The notes: a model not told the origin generated them from the letters alone. A DNA stretch of 64,000 bases from Rhodocyclus purpureus (GCF_016653115.1 NZ_NHRX01000034.1:534-64533); one strand, 5' to 3'. Counted from the stretch's first letter, positions 8,906 to 20,430 are shown. A program made the numbers and translations.

Positions 8906-10027
8906 CTACTTCTTCACCAGCATCCGGTGCGTCTGGATGCTCATCAGCACGCCCAGCGCCAGACAGAGGATGACGATGGCGGTGCCGCCGTAGCTGAGGA
9001 AGGGCAGCGGCACGCCGACCACCGGCAGGATGCCGCTGACCATTCCCATGTTCACGAAGATATAGGTGAAAAAACTCAGGGTGATCGAGCCGGCCATGGC
9101 GCGCGAGAACAGGGTCGGTGCGTTGCCGGCGATCATCATTCCGCGTGCGATCAGCAGGGTGTACAGGAAGAGTAGCACCGCGTTGCCGAGCAGCCCCCAT
9201 TCCTCGGAGAATACCGCGAAGATGAAGTCGGTGTGGCGTTCCGGGATGAATTCGAGGTGCGTCTGCGTTCCGTTGAGCCAGCCCTTGCCGACGGCACCGC
9301 CGGAGCCGATGGCGATCGTCGACTGGATGATGTGATAGCCGGCGCCGAGCGGGTCGGCAGTCGGATCGATCAGCGTCAGGATGCGCTTCCTCTGGTAGTC
9401 GTGCAGGTGCGACCAGAGCAGCGGTGCAGCGGCGCCGGCGATCAGCGTCATCACGCCGATCGCCTTCCACGGCAGGCCGGAGAAGAAAATGACGTAGAAG
9501 CCGGCGGCGCCGACCAGGATGGCGGTCCCCAGGTCGGGCTGCTTGGCGATCAGCGCCAGCGGGACCAGCATGAGCAGGGCGGCAGCGACGAAGTGGCGGG
9601 CTTTCAGCGTCGCCTCGTGCTTGTGGAAGTACCAGGCGAGCATCAGCGGCAGCGCGAGCTTGAGGATTTCGGACGGCTGGATGCGCACGAAGCCGAGCGA
9701 CAGCCAGCGCTGCGCGCCGTTGACGCGGATGCCGACGAGGAAGACCAGCAGCAGCAGGACGACGCCGATCACGTAGAGCGGGACGGCCAGGCGCATCAGC
9801 TTCTGCGGCGGGATCTGGGCCACCGCCCACATCACGGCGAGGCCCAGTCCCATGTTGAGGAACTGGGCGAAGACGCGGTTGTTGCCGTCGTAGGTGGCGC
9901 TATAGACGGTCGCCAGCCCGCAAAGCATCAGCGCCAGCACGATCAGCAGCAGCGGCACGTCGATATGGGCGAGCAGGCGTGCGCGCAGGCGGAAGAAGAC
10001 GGCGGGGAGACGGATCGGATCGTGCAT
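8906..10027 (-). CDS. rodA: RodA peptidoglycan polymerase (SEDS family)
   Basis: A 373-residue multi-spanning inner-membrane glycosyltransferase that polymerises lipid II during cell elongation, paired with PBP2 (mrdA). Characteristic SEDS stretches include QPSEILKLALPLMLAWYF, KQPDLGTAILVG, FIFAVFSEEWGLLGN and the C-terminal GVPLPFLSYGGT. The length matches E. coli RodA (370). It starts 3 bases after mrdA, so translation is probably coupled. Confidence 0.97.
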   Translation of the reverse strand: MHDPIRLPAVFFRLRARLLAHIDVPLLLIVLALMLCGLATVYSATYDGNNRVFAQFLNMGLGLAVMWAVAQIPPQKLMRLAVPLYVIGVVLLLLVFLVGIRVNGAQRWLSLGFVRIQPSEILKLALPLMLAWYFHKHEATLKARHFVAAALLMLVPLALIAKQPDLGTAILVGAAGFYVIFFSGLPWKAIGVMTLIAGAAAPLLWSHLHDYQRKRILTLIDPTADPLGAGYHIIQSTIAIGSGGAVGKGWLNGTQTHLEFIPERHTDFIFAVFSEEWGLLGNAVLLFLYTLLIARGMMIAGNAPTLFSRAMAGSITLSFFTYIFVNMGMVSGILPVVGVPLPFLSYGGTAIVILCLALGVLMSIQTHRMLVKK

Positions 10028-10030
10028 CGC

Positions 10031-11929
10031 CTATTCCTCCTCCGTGGCCGAGGCGTCTTCGGGTGCCGGTCCGTTCGGTGCCTTGCCGAGCAGGTAGTAA
10101 TCGAAGACCAGGCGCGCGATCGGCGCCGCCGACTGTGCGCCGAAGCCGCCGTTCTCGACGAGGACGGCGAGCGCGATCTTCGGCTGGTCGGCCGGGGCGA
10201 AGGCGACGTAGAGCGCGTGGTCGCGCAGGCGTTCCCTGATCCTGCCGGCTTCGTACTTTTCGCCCTTCAGGCTGAACACCTGTGCCGTTCCCGTCTTGCC
10301 GCCCGACTCGTAGGCGGCACCGGCGAAGGCACGGGCGCCGGTCCCTTCCTTGACGACGCCGACCATCGCGCGCTTGATCGTCGCGATGTGCTGCGGCTTG
10401 AGCGGGATCGTGCGCAGCGGTTGCGGCTCGATCAGCGTCTTCTCGCCGGTGCGGCTGTCGGTGATGTGGCGCACCAGGTGCGGCCGGTACATGACTCCGT
10501 CGTTGGCCAGGGTCGCCGTCGCCTGCGCCAGTTGCAGCGGCGTGTAGGCGTTGTAACCCTGGCCGATGCCGATCGAGACGGTGTCGCCGGCGAACCACTT
10601 CTGCTGTTCCGGACGCTTGAAGCGACGCTTCTTCCACTCCGGCGACGGCAGCACGCCGACCGATTCGCCCTCGATGTCGATGCCCGTGCGGCTGCCGAAG
10701 CCGAACTGGTCCATGAAGCGCGCGATCGACTCGATGCCCATGTCGTTGGCGAGCATGTAGTAGTAGGTGTCGCAGGATTCGACGATCGACTTGTACATGT
10801 CGACGACGCCGTGGCCGCCCTTCTTGTCGTCGCGGAACTGGTGCGTGCCGAAGTTGAAGTAACCGGGATCGAAGATCGCCTGGCCGGCGGTGCGCTTGCC
10901 GGTCTCCAGCGCCGCCAGCGCCATGAACGGCTTGAAGGTCGACCCCGGCGGGTACACGCCGTTCAGCGCGCGGTTCATCATCGGCTTGTCGGGCGAGTTG
11001 TTGAGCTGTTCCCAGTCGTCGGTGCGGATGCCGTCGATGAACAGGTTCGGGTCGTAGGTCGGCGTCGACACCAGTGCCAGGATGCCGCCGGTGGCAGGCT
11101 CGATCGCCACCAGCGCGCCGCGGCGGTTACCGAAGGCCTTCTCGGCGATTTCCTGCAGCCCGGTGTCGAGCGTCAGCGTCAGGTTGTTGCCATCGACCGG
11201 CGAGGTCCGCGACAGGCTGCGCACGACCCGGCCGCCGGCGTCGACCTCGACCTGCTCGTAACCGCTCTGGCCGTGCAGGACGAACTCGTACTTCTGCTCG
11301 AGGCCGATCTTGCCGATGTGGTCGGCGCCCTTGTAGTTGGCGAGCTGCTCGTTCTCGGTGATCCATTCGAGGTCACGCTTGTTGATGCGGCCGATGTAGC
11401 CGATCGCGTGCGAAGCGACCGCGCCGAGCGGGTACTGGCGGAACAGGCGCGCCTGCACCTCGACGCCCGGGAAGCGGTAGCGGTTGGCGGCGAAGCGCGC
11501 CACCTCCTCGTCGGAGAGGCGGGTGCGGATCGGCAGGCTCTCGAAGGTCTTGCTCTCTTCGAGCAGCTTGCGGAAGCGCTTGCGGTCCTTCGGCTGGATG
11601 TCGACGAGCTGGGAGAGCTCGTCGATCGTCGCCTCGAGATCGCCCACCTTCGACGGCGTGATTTCCAGGGTGAAGGCCGAGTAGTTGCGCGCCATGACGA
11701 CGCCGTTGCGGTCGACGATGACGCCGCGGTTCGGCACGATCGGTGCCAGCGAGATGCGGTTGTTCTCGGCGCGGGTGCTGTAGTAGTCGTGCTGGATCAC
11801 CTGCAGGTGGACGAAGCGGGCGAGCAGGATCGCGAAGGCGAGCAGCACCAGCGCCATCGATACGGCCAGCCGGAAGCGGAAGCGATCGTTGTTGTCGCTG
11901 GCGTTCACCAGGGGTCGGCGCAGACTCAT
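10031..11929 (-). CDS. mrdA: penicillin-binding protein 2, elongation transpeptidase
   Basis: A 632-residue class B PBP. One N-terminal membrane anchor (FRLAVSMALVLLAFAILLARF) is followed by the non-catalytic pedestal domain and a transpeptidase domain. Active-site motifs are present: STFKPF (serine nucleophile, SxxK), SCDTYYY (in the SxN position; PBP2 proteins have SxD here), and KTGTAQ (KTG). It cross-links stem peptides in lateral wall synthesis together with RodA, MreC and MreD. The acidic C-terminal tail (ASATEEE) is unremarkable. The gene sits between mreD and rodA, the usual order. Confidence 0.97.
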   Translation of the reverse strand: MSLRRPLVNASDNNDRFRFRLAVSMALVLLAFAILLARFVHLQVIQHDYYSTRAENNRISLAPIVPNRGVIVDRNGVVMARNYSAFTLEITPSKVGDLEATIDELSQLVDIQPKDRKRFRKLLEESKTFESLPIRTRLSDEEVARFAANRYRFPGVEVQARLFRQYPLGAVASHAIGYIGRINKRDLEWITENEQLANYKGADHIGKIGLEQKYEFVLHGQSGYEQVEVDAGGRVVRSLSRTSPVDGNNLTLTLDTGLQEIAEKAFGNRRGALVAIEPATGGILALVSTPTYDPNLFIDGIRTDDWEQLNNSPDKPMMNRALNGVYPPGSTFKPFMALAALETGKRTAGQAIFDPGYFNFGTHQFRDDKKGGHGVVDMYKSIVESCDTYYYMLANDMGIESIARFMDQFGFGSRTGIDIEGESVGVLPSPEWKKRRFKRPEQQKWFAGDTVSIGIGQGYNAYTPLQLAQATATLANDGVMYRPHLVRHITDSRTGEKTLIEPQPLRTIPLKPQHIATIKRAMVGVVKEGTGARAFAGAAYESGGKTGTAQVFSLKGEKYEAGRIRERLRDHALYVAFAPADQPKIALAVLVENGGFGAQSAAPIARLVFDYYLLGKAPNGPAPEDASATEEE

Positions 11930-11939
11930 GGCGCGGACC

Positions 11940-12461
11940 CTAGATCGGCCGGTTCGCGTCGCGCTCTACCGGCTGGTACTGCGGCAGCAGCAGCGCGTAG
12001 GTCAGCGGCAGCCAGAGCAGGGCGCCGATCAGCGGTGAGACGAAGTACTCCAGTCCCGGGAAATTGGCACCGGCGATGATGCGCACCGCGACCTGGATCA
12101 ACTGCACCAGGATGAGCAGCGGCAGCACGTACAGGGCCTGGCTCATGAGCGGGAACCAGAGGATGCGTTTCGACAGCGCCGAGGCGAGGTAGGTGGCGAG
12201 CACGTAGGCGAGTGCGTGCTGGCCGAGCAGGCTGCTGTCGGCGACGTCCATCACGAGGCCGAGGAAGAAGCCCCAGCCCATGCCGACGCGGCGGCTCTCG
12301 CGCACGCTCCAGAAGATGAGCGTCAGGGCGACCCAGTCGGGAATCCAGGGCCACTCGGCGGTCGGCAGGAAATTGAGCACGAGCGCGACGAACAGCGAAA
12401 GGACGATGAACCACGGCTTGACCGGGAGCAGGATGCGTGAGGAGGTGAAGGTCGTCTGCAT
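11940..12461 (-). CDS. mreD: rod shape-determining protein MreD
   Basis: A 173-residue integral membrane protein with about five hydrophobic segments, including WFIVLSLFVALVLNFLP, GWGFFLGLVMDVADSSLLG and LYVLPLLILVQLIQVAV. FxLGLxxDxxxxxxLGxxAL is typical of MreD. It is a core member of the elongasome in the inner membrane. The start at 12461 lies 2 bases after the mreC stop. A longer upstream frame overlaps mreC and is not needed. Confidence 0.94.
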   Translation of the reverse strand: MQTTFTSSRILLPVKPWFIVLSLFVALVLNFLPTAEWPWIPDWVALTLIFWSVRESRRVGMGWGFFLGLVMDVADSSLLGQHALAYVLATYLASALSKRILWFPLMSQALYVLPLLILVQLIQVAVRIIAGANFPGLEYFVSPLIGALLWLPLTYALLLPQYQPVERDANRPI

Positions 12462-12463
12462 GT

Positions 12464-13387
12464 TCACTCCGCGCTCGCGTGCTTCTTCCTGGCGCGCGTC
12501 TGCCGCTCGCCGGGCGGCTGCCTGCCGTTCTCGCCCAGTTCGGCGGGAAGTGCGTTCGCCTTGCGTGGTGCGAGCAGCATCACTTCGCTGAAGTTCTCGA
12601 CGCCTGCCGTCGGCACGCAATGGATGCGTGCGAACGCGTAGACGCTGTCGCTTTCGATGCGCTCGATCTTCGCCACCGGGATCCCCGGCAGGAAGACACC
12701 GTCGAGGCCCGAGGTGACCAGGATGTCGCCTTCCTGGACGTCGGCGCTCGCCGGCAGGAAGCGCAACTCCAGGCGGCCGCCGCCGGTGCCGAAGACGACC
12801 GAGCGCAGGCCGTTGCGCACGATCTGCACCGGGACCGCCTGGTCCTTGTCGGTGATCAGGGTGACTTCGGAAACGAAGGGGAAGACGCGCGTCACCTGGC
12901 CGACGACGCCCTTGTCGTCGATCACCGGCTGGCCGGCGACGACGTCGTCCTGCGTGCCCTTGTCGACCACGATGCGCAGCGAGAAGGGATCGCGTGCCGT
13001 GCGCACGACCGAAGCGGCGCGTGCTGCCATCTCCTCGCGTTTGGCGAGGCCGAGCAGCTCGCGCAGGTGCGTGTTTTCGGCCTCGAGCTGTTGCGTGCGC
13101 AGGACTTCTGCGGATCGTTCGAGGTGCTCGCGGCGCACGCGTGCGAGTTCGTCCTGCGTCACCGATGCGCTCTGCAGGCGCTCGCCGATGCCCTCCAGCA
13201 GGCGCAGCGGCTGCTGGGCGGCGACCTGCAGGGGATGGGTGAGCGTGCCGATGGTCTGGCGCAGCAGTTCGAGCGTGTGCAGGCGAGCGTCAAGCACCAG
13301 GAGCGTGACCGCGATGGCGACGTAGAGGGTCAGCAGGGCCAGCGGTGCCGGTCCGCGTTTGAAGAAGGGAGGAGGCTGATACTCCAT
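12464..13387 (-). CDS. mreC: rod shape-determining protein MreC
   Basis: A 307-residue protein with a short cytoplasmic N-terminus, one membrane segment (PLALLTLYVAIAVTLLVLD), a coiled coil around residues 70-115 (ERSAEVLRTQQLEAENTHLRE region), and a periplasmic beta domain (VVDKGTQDDVVAGQPVIDDKG, ILVTSGLDGVFLPGIPVAKI). MreC activates PBP2-RodA. The C-terminal tail is rich in Arg and Lys. It is the second gene of the mre cluster, with 162 bases between it and mreB. Confidence 0.95.
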   Translation of the reverse strand: MEYQPPPFFKRGPAPLALLTLYVAIAVTLLVLDARLHTLELLRQTIGTLTHPLQVAAQQPLRLLEGIGERLQSASVTQDELARVRREHLERSAEVLRTQQLEAENTHLRELLGLAKREEMAARAASVVRTARDPFSLRIVVDKGTQDDVVAGQPVIDDKGVVGQVTRVFPFVSEVTLITDKDQAVPVQIVRNGLRSVVFGTGGGRLELRFLPASADVQEGDILVTSGLDGVFLPGIPVAKIERIESDSVYAFARIHCVPTAGVENFSEVMLLAPRKANALPAELGENGRQPPGERQTRARKKHASAE

Positions 13388-13549
13388 CGGCGCTAGAGGG
13401 TCTCCGGATCAGCGCAGGTCACGGCGGGAAGGCAGAGCAACGTGGCAGTGTAGTCGATCGGTCCGGCGGACGGGAGAAAATGCCGATTGGCGGAGCTGCC
13501 GGCGCCGCGAGTTCAGGCGGCGGGCCGGCGCTTGCCGCAGGCGTCCGGT

Positions 13550-14761
<1,212 letters not shown>

Positions 14762-14842
14762 TCACCAGCTCGGCCTTCCCGTGCCACCGACGCTTCCCGG
14801 CGTCTTCACGTCCTTTCACTTCCTCAATCTCCACTCGAAGCC

Positions 14843-15130
14843 ATGTCGCTCACTCTCGAACAGGTCCGCCACGTCGCCAAGCTGGCGCGGATCGACATCA
14901 GCGACGCCGAGGCACATACCGCGCTCGGCGAGCTCAACGGAATCTTTTCGCTCATCGAAGCGATGCAGGCGGTCGATACGCAAGGCGTCGAGCCGATGGC
15001 GCACGCCCTCGATCTCGCCCAGCGCCTGCGTGACGACCGCGTCACCGAGACCGACCGGCGCGCGGCCTTCCAGGCGGTCGCTCCGGAAACCGAAGCCGGG
15101 CTCTATCTGGTACCGAAGGTGATCGAATGA
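14843..15130 (+). CDS. gatC: Asp/Glu-tRNA amidotransferase subunit C
   Basis: A 95-residue protein opening [20 protein letters not shown], the conserved GatC helix, with the central [17 protein letters not shown] and the C-terminal [16 protein letters not shown]. GatC wraps around GatA and GatB and stabilises the GatCAB complex. That complex amidates Glu-tRNA(Gln) and/or Asp-tRNA(Asn) in bacteria lacking the direct synthetases. It overlaps gatA by four bases (ATGA). The longer frame reaching back over mreB is a shadow. Confidence 0.96.
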   Translation: MSLTLEQVRHVAKLARIDISDAEAHTALGELNGIFSLIEAMQAVDTQGVEPMAHALDLAQRLRDDRVTETDRRAAFQAVAPETEAGLYLVPKVIE

Positions 15131-16611
15131 TCGAACTCTCGCTCAAGGAACTCGCTGCCGGACTCGCGGCGCGTGAATTCTCCAGCGTCGAGCTGACCCA
15201 AGCCTACCTCGACCGGATCGCCCGCCTCAATCCGCAGTACAACGCCTTCATCACGGTCGACCCCGAGAAGAGTCTCGCCCAGGCGCGTGCGGCCGACGCC
15301 CGTCGCGCCTCCGGCGAGTCGGCGCCGCTGCTCGGCGTGCCGCTGGCGCAGAAGGACATCTTCTGCGCCAAGGGCTGGCGCACCACCTGCGCCTCGCGCA
15401 TGCTGGAGAACTTCGTCAGCCCCTACGACGCGACGGTGATCGAGCGCTTCGACGCCGCCGGCGCGGTCAACCTCGGCAAGACGAACATGGACGAGTTCGC
15501 CATGGGCTCGTCGAACGAGACCTCGTACTACGGCGCGGTGAAGAACCCCTGGGATCCGGCACGCGTTCCCGGCGGTTCGTCGGGCGGCTCGGCGGCAGCG
15601 GTCGCCGCGCGCCTGGCACCGGCCGCGACCGGCACCGATACCGGCGGTTCGATCCGCCAGCCGGCGGCGCTGTGCAACCTGACGGGCATCAAGCCGACCT
15701 ACGGCGTCGTCTCGCGCTGGGGAATGATCGCCTTCGCCTCGTCGCTCGACCAGGCCGGTCCGATGGCGCGCTCGGCCGAAGACTGCGCCATCCTGCTCAA
15801 CGCGATGGCCGGTTTCGATCCGCGCGACTCGACCAGTCTCGAGCGCCCCGTCGAGGATTACACGCGCCTCCTGGCCGCGCCGGCCGCCGACTTGCCGCTC
15901 GCCGGCCTCAGGATCGGCCTGCCGCGCGAGTTCTTCGGCGAGGCCGAGCGTTCCGGCTGCGACGCCAGGGTGATGCAGCTCGTCGATGAGGCGATCGCCG
16001 CCTATCGCGCGCTCGGCGCCGAGACGGTCGAAGTCAGCCTGCCGGCGATGAAGCTCGCGGTGCCTGCCTATTACGTGATCGCGCCGGCCGAGGCCAGCTC
16101 CAACCTGTCCCGCTTCGACGGTGTGCGCTACGGCCATCGCGCCGCCGAGTACGGCGACCTCGACGACATGTACGCGAAGACGCGCGCGCAGGGCTTCGGC
16201 GCCGAAGTGAAGCGTCGTATCCTGATCGGCACCTACGTCCTGTCGCACGGTTATTACGACGCCTACTACCGGCAGGCGCAGCGCATCCGCCGGCTGATCG
16301 CCGAGGACTTCGCCGCGGCCTTCAGGCAGTGCGACGTGATCATGGGGCCGACCAGCCCGGGTACCGCCTTCCGCCTCGGCGAGAAGGCCGCCGACCCGGT
16401 GCAGATGTACCTGTCGGACATCTACACGATCGCGGTGAACCTCGCCGGCCTGCCCGGGATGTCGGTTCCCTGCGGCCTGGCCGACGGCTTGCCGGCCGGC
16501 CTGCAGCTGATCGGCAACTATTTCGGCGAAGCCCGCCTGCTCGAAGTGGCGCACCGCTACCAGCAGGCGAGCGCATGGCATCGCCAGCGTCCGGCGGCGC
16601 TGGCGGACTGA
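15127..16611 (+). CDS. gatA: Asp/Glu-tRNA amidotransferase subunit A
   Basis: A 494-residue amidase-signature protein that releases ammonia from glutamine for GatB. The Ser-cisSer-Lys triad is visible: the lysine in [12 protein letters not shown], the cis-serine in [14 protein letters not shown], and the nucleophilic serine in [12 protein letters not shown]. The remainder matches GatA throughout, including the C-terminal [16 protein letters not shown]. It is translationally coupled to gatC. Confidence 0.98.
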   Translation: MIELSLKELAAGLAAREFSSVELTQAYLDRIARLNPQYNAFITVDPEKSLAQARAADARRASGESAPLLGVPLAQKDIFCAKGWRTTCASRMLENFVSPYDATVIERFDAAGAVNLGKTNMDEFAMGSSNETSYYGAVKNPWDPARVPGGSSGGSAAAVAARLAPAATGTDTGGSIRQPAALCNLTGIKPTYGVVSRWGMIAFASSLDQAGPMARSAEDCAILLNAMAGFDPRDSTSLERPVEDYTRLLAAPAADLPLAGLRIGLPREFFGEAERSGCDARVMQLVDEAIAAYRALGAETVEVSLPAMKLAVPAYYVIAPAEASSNLSRFDGVRYGHRAAEYGDLDDMYAKTRAQGFGAEVKRRILIGTYVLSHGYYDAYYRQAQRIRRLIAEDFAAAFRQCDVIMGPTSPGTAFRLGEKAADPVQMYLSDIYTIAVNLAGLPGMSVPCGLADGLPAGLQLIGNYFGEARLLEVAHRYQQASAWHRQRPAALAD

Positions 16612-16631
16612 AGCGCGCGCGAGGAACGCCG

Positions 16632-17156
16632 ATGGCCAAGGGGGCGGGAGTCTGGGCGGTGCTGGCAGCGGCGCTGCTGGCGGCCGCCTGCGCGACCCCG
16701 CCGCAGCCACCTCAAGCGGAGTCCGGCCCGGGAGCGGCCGAGCCGGCGGCCGATGCGTTCACCTCGCAGCCGCTGCGCCACCTGCGCGGGCGCAAGCTGA
16801 AACCGATGCCGGTCGAGGCGCTCAACGTGAAGACGCGCTGCTCGTTCCGCGACGAGCTTGGCACCCGCGGCAAGCTCGACCTGCACGTGAGCGAGGCGGT
16901 GGTGAAGCGTTTCAGCGCCGACGTGAACATCGCCAAGCGCGGCAGCTGCCGTTTCGACCTGAAGTCGTTCACTCAGGCCGAAAAGCTGCCGGCGGTGCTG
17001 CTCGCCGACGAGGCTAGCGGCTGCACGGTGCGCATGTGGCAGCAGGACAAGGGTGTCACCGTCGCCTTCAACGGCTGTGCCGCGCAGTGCTCCGGCGACG
17101 CCTTCAGTTATCTGTGGCCGATCCTGGTCGAACCCGGGAGCGGCCGTTGTTTTTGA
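16632..17156 (+). CDS. small cysteine-rich lipoprotein of unknown function
   Basis: A 174-residue protein starting MAKGAGVWAVLAAALLAAAC. The signal peptide ends in a good lipobox (LAAAC), so a periplasmic or outer-membrane lipoprotein is expected. A Pro/Ala-rich linker follows, then a compact domain with six further cysteines (in TRCSF, GSCRF, SGCTV, GCAAQC and GRCF), which could form three disulfides. The family is not recognised. It sits 20 bases after gatA and 38 before gatB on the same strand, so it should be co-transcribed with the amidotransferase genes, although a role in tRNA amidation is not obvious for an exported protein. Base composition is like its neighbours. Confidence 0.8.
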   Translation: MAKGAGVWAVLAAALLAAACATPPQPPQAESGPGAAEPAADAFTSQPLRHLRGRKLKPMPVEALNVKTRCSFRDELGTRGKLDLHVSEAVVKRFSADVNIAKRGSCRFDLKSFTQAEKLPAVLLADEASGCTVRMWQQDKGVTVAFNGCAAQCSGDAFSYLWPILVEPGSGRCF

Positions 17157-17194
17157 CGAATTGCAGTGGTTTCTGATCCAGGAACGGAAAAAAC

Positions 17195-18670
17195 ATGAAC
17201 CAGGGTGCAGCAGGGGGCTGGGAAGTCGTCATCGGCATCGAGACGCACGCACAGCTCGCGACACAATCGAAGATCTTCTCCGGCGCCTCGATCGCCTTCG
17301 GCGCCGAGCCCAACGTGCAGGCCTGCGCCGTCGACCTGGCGCTGCCCGGCGTGCTGCCGGTGCTCAACCGCGGTGCCGTCGAATGCGCGATCCGCTTCGG
17401 GCTGGCCGTCGGCGCCGAGGTCGCCGCGCACTCGGTCTTCGCGCGCAAGAATTACTTCTACCCGGACCTGCCCAAGGGCTACCAGATCAGCCAGTTCGAG
17501 GAGCCGGTGGTCAAGGGCGGGCAGCTCACGATCCGCGTCGGCGAGGGCGACAAGGCGACTGAAAAGACCATCCGCCTCACCCGCGCGCACCTCGAGGAAG
17601 ACGCGGGCAAGAGCCTGCACGAGGACTTCCACGGCAAGACCGGGATCGACCTCAACCGCGCCGGGACGCCGCTGCTCGAGATCGTCAGCGAACCCGACCT
17701 CTCCTCGTCGGCCGAGGCGGTCGCCTATGCGCGCGCGCTGCACGCGCTGGTGCGCTGGATCGGCATCTGCGACGGCAACATGCAGGAGGGCTCGTTCCGC
17801 TGCGACGCCAACGTCTCGGTGCGTCGTCCGGGCGCCCCGCTCGGCACCCGGCGCGAGATCAAGAACCTGAACTCCTTCCGCTTCCTGCAGCAGGCGATCG
17901 ACTACGAAGTCCGCTGGCAGATCGAGACGCTCGAGGACGGCGGACGCATCCAGCAGGCCACCGTCCTCTTCGACCCGGACAGCGGCGAGACGCGGACGAT
18001 GCGGACCAAGGAAGATGCGCACGACTACCGCTACTTCCCCGACCCCGACCTCTTGCCGCTCGTGATCGGCAGCGACTGGATCGAGCGCGTGCGCGGCGAG
18101 ATGCCCGAACTGCCCGACGCCAAGCGCGCTCGCTTCATGGCCGACTACGGGCTGTCCGCCTACGATGCGACGACGCTGACCGCGTCGCTGGAAGTCGCCA
18201 ACTACTACGAGGCGGCCGTCGCAGCGGCCGGCGCCGCTGCGGCCAAGCCCTGCGCCAACTGGGTGATGGTCGACCTCGCCGCACGCATCAACCGCGAAGG
18301 CATCGATTTTGCCGCCGCGCCGGTGTCGGCGCAGCAACTCGGCCGTCTGGTCGCGCGCATCGTCGACAACACCATCTCGAACAACATCGCCAAGAAGGTG
18401 TTCGAGGCGATCTGGGCCGGCGAAGGCGGCAGCGGCGAGGATGCCGCCGACCGCATCATCGAGGCGCAGGGACTGAAGCAGATCACCGACACCGGTGCCA
18501 TCGAAGCGCTGATCGACGGTGTCCTGGCCGCCAACCCGGCGATGGTCGCCGAATTCCGCGCCGGCAAGGAGAAGGCCTTCAACGCGCTGGTCGGCCAGGC
18601 GATGAAGGCGACCAAGGGCAAGGCCAACCCGCAGCAGGTCAACCAGCTGCTGCGCAGCAAGCTGCAATAA
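17195..18670 (+). CDS. gatB: Asp/Glu-tRNA amidotransferase subunit B
   Basis: A 491-residue subunit that binds misacylated tRNA, phosphorylates the side chain with ATP and transfers ammonia. Signature sequences are [53 protein letters not shown]-like ([17 protein letters not shown]), and [10 protein letters not shown]. The C-terminal GatB/YqeY domain ends in [15 protein letters not shown]. It is last in the gat transcript and is followed within 5 bases by a strong hairpin. Confidence 0.98.
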   Translation: MNQGAAGGWEVVIGIETHAQLATQSKIFSGASIAFGAEPNVQACAVDLALPGVLPVLNRGAVECAIRFGLAVGAEVAAHSVFARKNYFYPDLPKGYQISQFEEPVVKGGQLTIRVGEGDKATEKTIRLTRAHLEEDAGKSLHEDFHGKTGIDLNRAGTPLLEIVSEPDLSSSAEAVAYARALHALVRWIGICDGNMQEGSFRCDANVSVRRPGAPLGTRREIKNLNSFRFLQQAIDYEVRWQIETLEDGGRIQQATVLFDPDSGETRTMRTKEDAHDYRYFPDPDLLPLVIGSDWIERVRGEMPELPDAKRARFMADYGLSAYDATTLTASLEVANYYEAAVAAAGAAAAKPCANWVMVDLAARINREGIDFAAAPVSAQQLGRLVARIVDNTISNNIAKKVFEAIWAGEGGSGEDAADRIIEAQGLKQITDTGAIEALIDGVLAANPAMVAEFRAGKEKAFNALVGQAMKATKGKANPQQVNQLLRSKLQ

Positions 18671-18674
18671 AATT

Positions 18675-18719
18675 CGGGGACGGTATACTTAATTCTTTGA
18701 ATTGAATATACCGTCCCCG
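18675..18719. terminator. long inverted repeat between gatB and pyrE, likely bidirectional terminator
   Basis: Arms of 21 bases (18675-18695 and 18699-18719), starting CGGGGACGGTATA, flank a TTT loop and match at 19 of 21 positions. A GTTTTAAAG stretch follows on the + strand and ATTTTATT on the minus strand. It lies just after the gatB stop and about 60 bases past the pyrE stop, so it suits termination of both convergent genes. The GGGGACGG-type hairpin resembles a dispersed REP-like palindrome seen in other proteobacterial genomes (from memory). A second small stem (GCGGC/GCCGC) lies at about 18755-18768. Confidence 0.7.
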
Positions 18720-18781
18720 GTTTTAAAGATGCCGCCCCCGCGTTTTTTGGGAGCGGCGTAAGCCGCGAAGGAGGGCCCCGC

Positions 18782-19429
18782 TTAGCCTGGGCGCGACACC
18801 CCGTACTGCTTCCTGTACGCAGCGACCGCTTCTTCGTTGGCGGCGAGATCGGCACGGCCGTGCAGGTAGGCGAGCAGGTCTTCGAGGCTGGCCACCGCGA
18901 TCACCGGGATGCCGTAGTCGCGTTCGACTTCCTGCACTGCGGAGAGCTCGCCCGTCCCGCGTTCCATGCGGTCGAGCGCGATGACGACGCCGCAGGGGGT
19001 GGCGCCGGCGGCGCGTATGAGTTCGACCGACTCGCGCACCGAGGTGCCGGCCGAGATCACGTCGTCGATGATCAGCACGCGGCCGGCGAGCTTGGCGCCG
19101 ACGATGGTGCCGCCTTCGCCGTGGTCCTTGGCTTCCTTGCGGTTGTACGAGAAGGGCTTGTTGCAGCCCTGGCGCGCGAGTGCGACGGCGGCGGTGGCGG
19201 CGAGCGGGATGCCCTTGTAAGCCGGGCCGAACAGGCCGTCGAACTCGATGCCGCGGGCGAGGATCGCGCTGGCGTAGAATTGCGCCAGTTGATCGAGCGA
19301 CTCGCCGTCGTTGAACAGTCCGGCGTTGAAGAAGTAGGGCGACTTGCGGCCGGCCTTGGTGATGAACTCGCCGAACAGCAGCGCGTTGCGGGCGACGGCG
19401 AACTCGATGAATTCCTGACGAAAGTCCAT
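18782..19429 (-). CDS. pyrE: orotate phosphoribosyltransferase
   Basis: A 215-residue enzyme joining orotate to PRPP to give OMP in pyrimidine synthesis. The start [20 protein letters not shown] was preferred over an ATG 51 bases further upstream because it matches the family N-terminus. Seen are [40 protein letters not shown] (flexible catalytic loop), and the PRPP-binding [13 protein letters not shown]. It is divergent from the exonuclease III gene with 50 bases between starts. Confidence 0.97.
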   Translation of the reverse strand: MDFRQEFIEFAVARNALLFGEFITKAGRKSPYFFNAGLFNDGESLDQLAQFYASAILARGIEFDGLFGPAYKGIPLAATAAVALARQGCNKPFSYNRKEAKDHGEGGTIVGAKLAGRVLIIDDVISAGTSVRESVELIRAAGATPCGVVIALDRMERGTGELSAVQEVERDYGIPVIAVASLEDLLAYLHGRADLAANEEAVAAYRKQYGVSRPG

Positions 19430-19479
19430 GTAAATCCTGTGCGTGAAGCCGCTGGCAGCGGCGTGGAGTCGAAACGTCA

Positions 19480-20259
19480 ATGTTACGCATCATCACCCTC
19501 AACCTCAACGGAATCCGCTCGGCCTGCCGCAAGGGATTCATGCCCTGGCTCGAAGCGCAGGGAGCCGACATCGTCTGCCTGCAGGAGCTGAAGGCGCAGG
19601 CCGACGACCTCGACCACGAACTGCATGCGCCGGCAGGCTTCCACACGCTGCACGCGCACGCCGAGAAGAAGGGCTACAGCGGCGTCGGCCTGTGGAGCCG
19701 GCGCGTTCCCGATGCGTTTCACGAGGGCATCGGCGATGCCGAGTTCGACGCCGAGGGGCGTTTCCTGCGCGCCGACTTCGGCAAGCTGTCGGTGATCTCG
19801 CTCTACCTGCCGTCGGGATCGAGCTCGCCCGAGCGCCAGGAGGCGAAGTTCCGCTTCATGCAGCGCTTCGCGCCGGTCATGGAATCATTGCGCGCCAGTG
19901 GCCGCCATGTCGTCGTCTGTGGCGACTGGAACATCGCGCCGACCGCGCTCGACCTCAAGAACTGGAAGTCGAACCAGAAGAACTCCGGCTTCCTGCCCGA
20001 GGAGCGCGAGTGGATTGCCGGTGTCCTCGCCACGGGCTGGCGCGACAGCTATCGCGTCCTTCATCCCGAGCTCGGCGAGGGCTGCTACACCTGGTGGTCG
20101 AACCGCGGCCAGGCCTGGGCGAAGAACGTCGGCTGGCGCCTCGACTACCAGCTGGCGACGCCGGAGCTCGCCGCTTGCGCCAGGACCGCGGCCGTCTATC
20201 GCGAGCAGCGTTTTTCCGACCACGCGCCGCTGACCATCGATTACGAGTATGCAATTTGA
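19480..20259 (+). CDS. xthA: exodeoxyribonuclease III family AP endonuclease
   Basis: A 259-residue EEP-fold nuclease that cuts 5' of abasic sites and removes 3' blocking groups in base-excision repair. Catalytic motifs are visible: [20 protein letters not shown] (metal-binding glutamate), [15 protein letters not shown] (Asp and Asn), [20 protein letters not shown], and the C-terminal [11 protein letters not shown] (His). The pyrE/exonuclease divergent pair is common in Betaproteobacteria. The subgroup (XthA versus ExoA) cannot be settled by eye. Confidence 0.95.
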   Translation: MLRIITLNLNGIRSACRKGFMPWLEAQGADIVCLQELKAQADDLDHELHAPAGFHTLHAHAEKKGYSGVGLWSRRVPDAFHEGIGDAEFDAEGRFLRADFGKLSVISLYLPSGSSSPERQEAKFRFMQRFAPVMESLRASGRHVVVCGDWNIAPTALDLKNWKSNQKNSGFLPEEREWIAGVLATGWRDSYRVLHPELGEGCYTWWSNRGQAWAKNVGWRLDYQLATPELAACARTAAVYREQRFSDHAPLTIDYEYAI

Positions 20260-20430
20260 TTTGCTTGCGGGCGCCGGCGTTGATCTATCGGCGTAAAGTG
20301 GATACTCTGAGGGTATGGCCGGTGAAGGCACCGGTGTCCGTGCCGAAGGCGGTCTTCCGAAATCCGGATGTCATCCGCTGGCGGTCTGTCCGTTTCATTA
20401 ACCCACCAATTTCTCCTGATGAGGTCTGTC

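Noticed and set aside
9233-12079. 948-residue + strand ORF
   Set aside because: Antisense to rodA and mrdA, with Arg/Asp/His-rich composition typical of shadow frames and no domain recognised.
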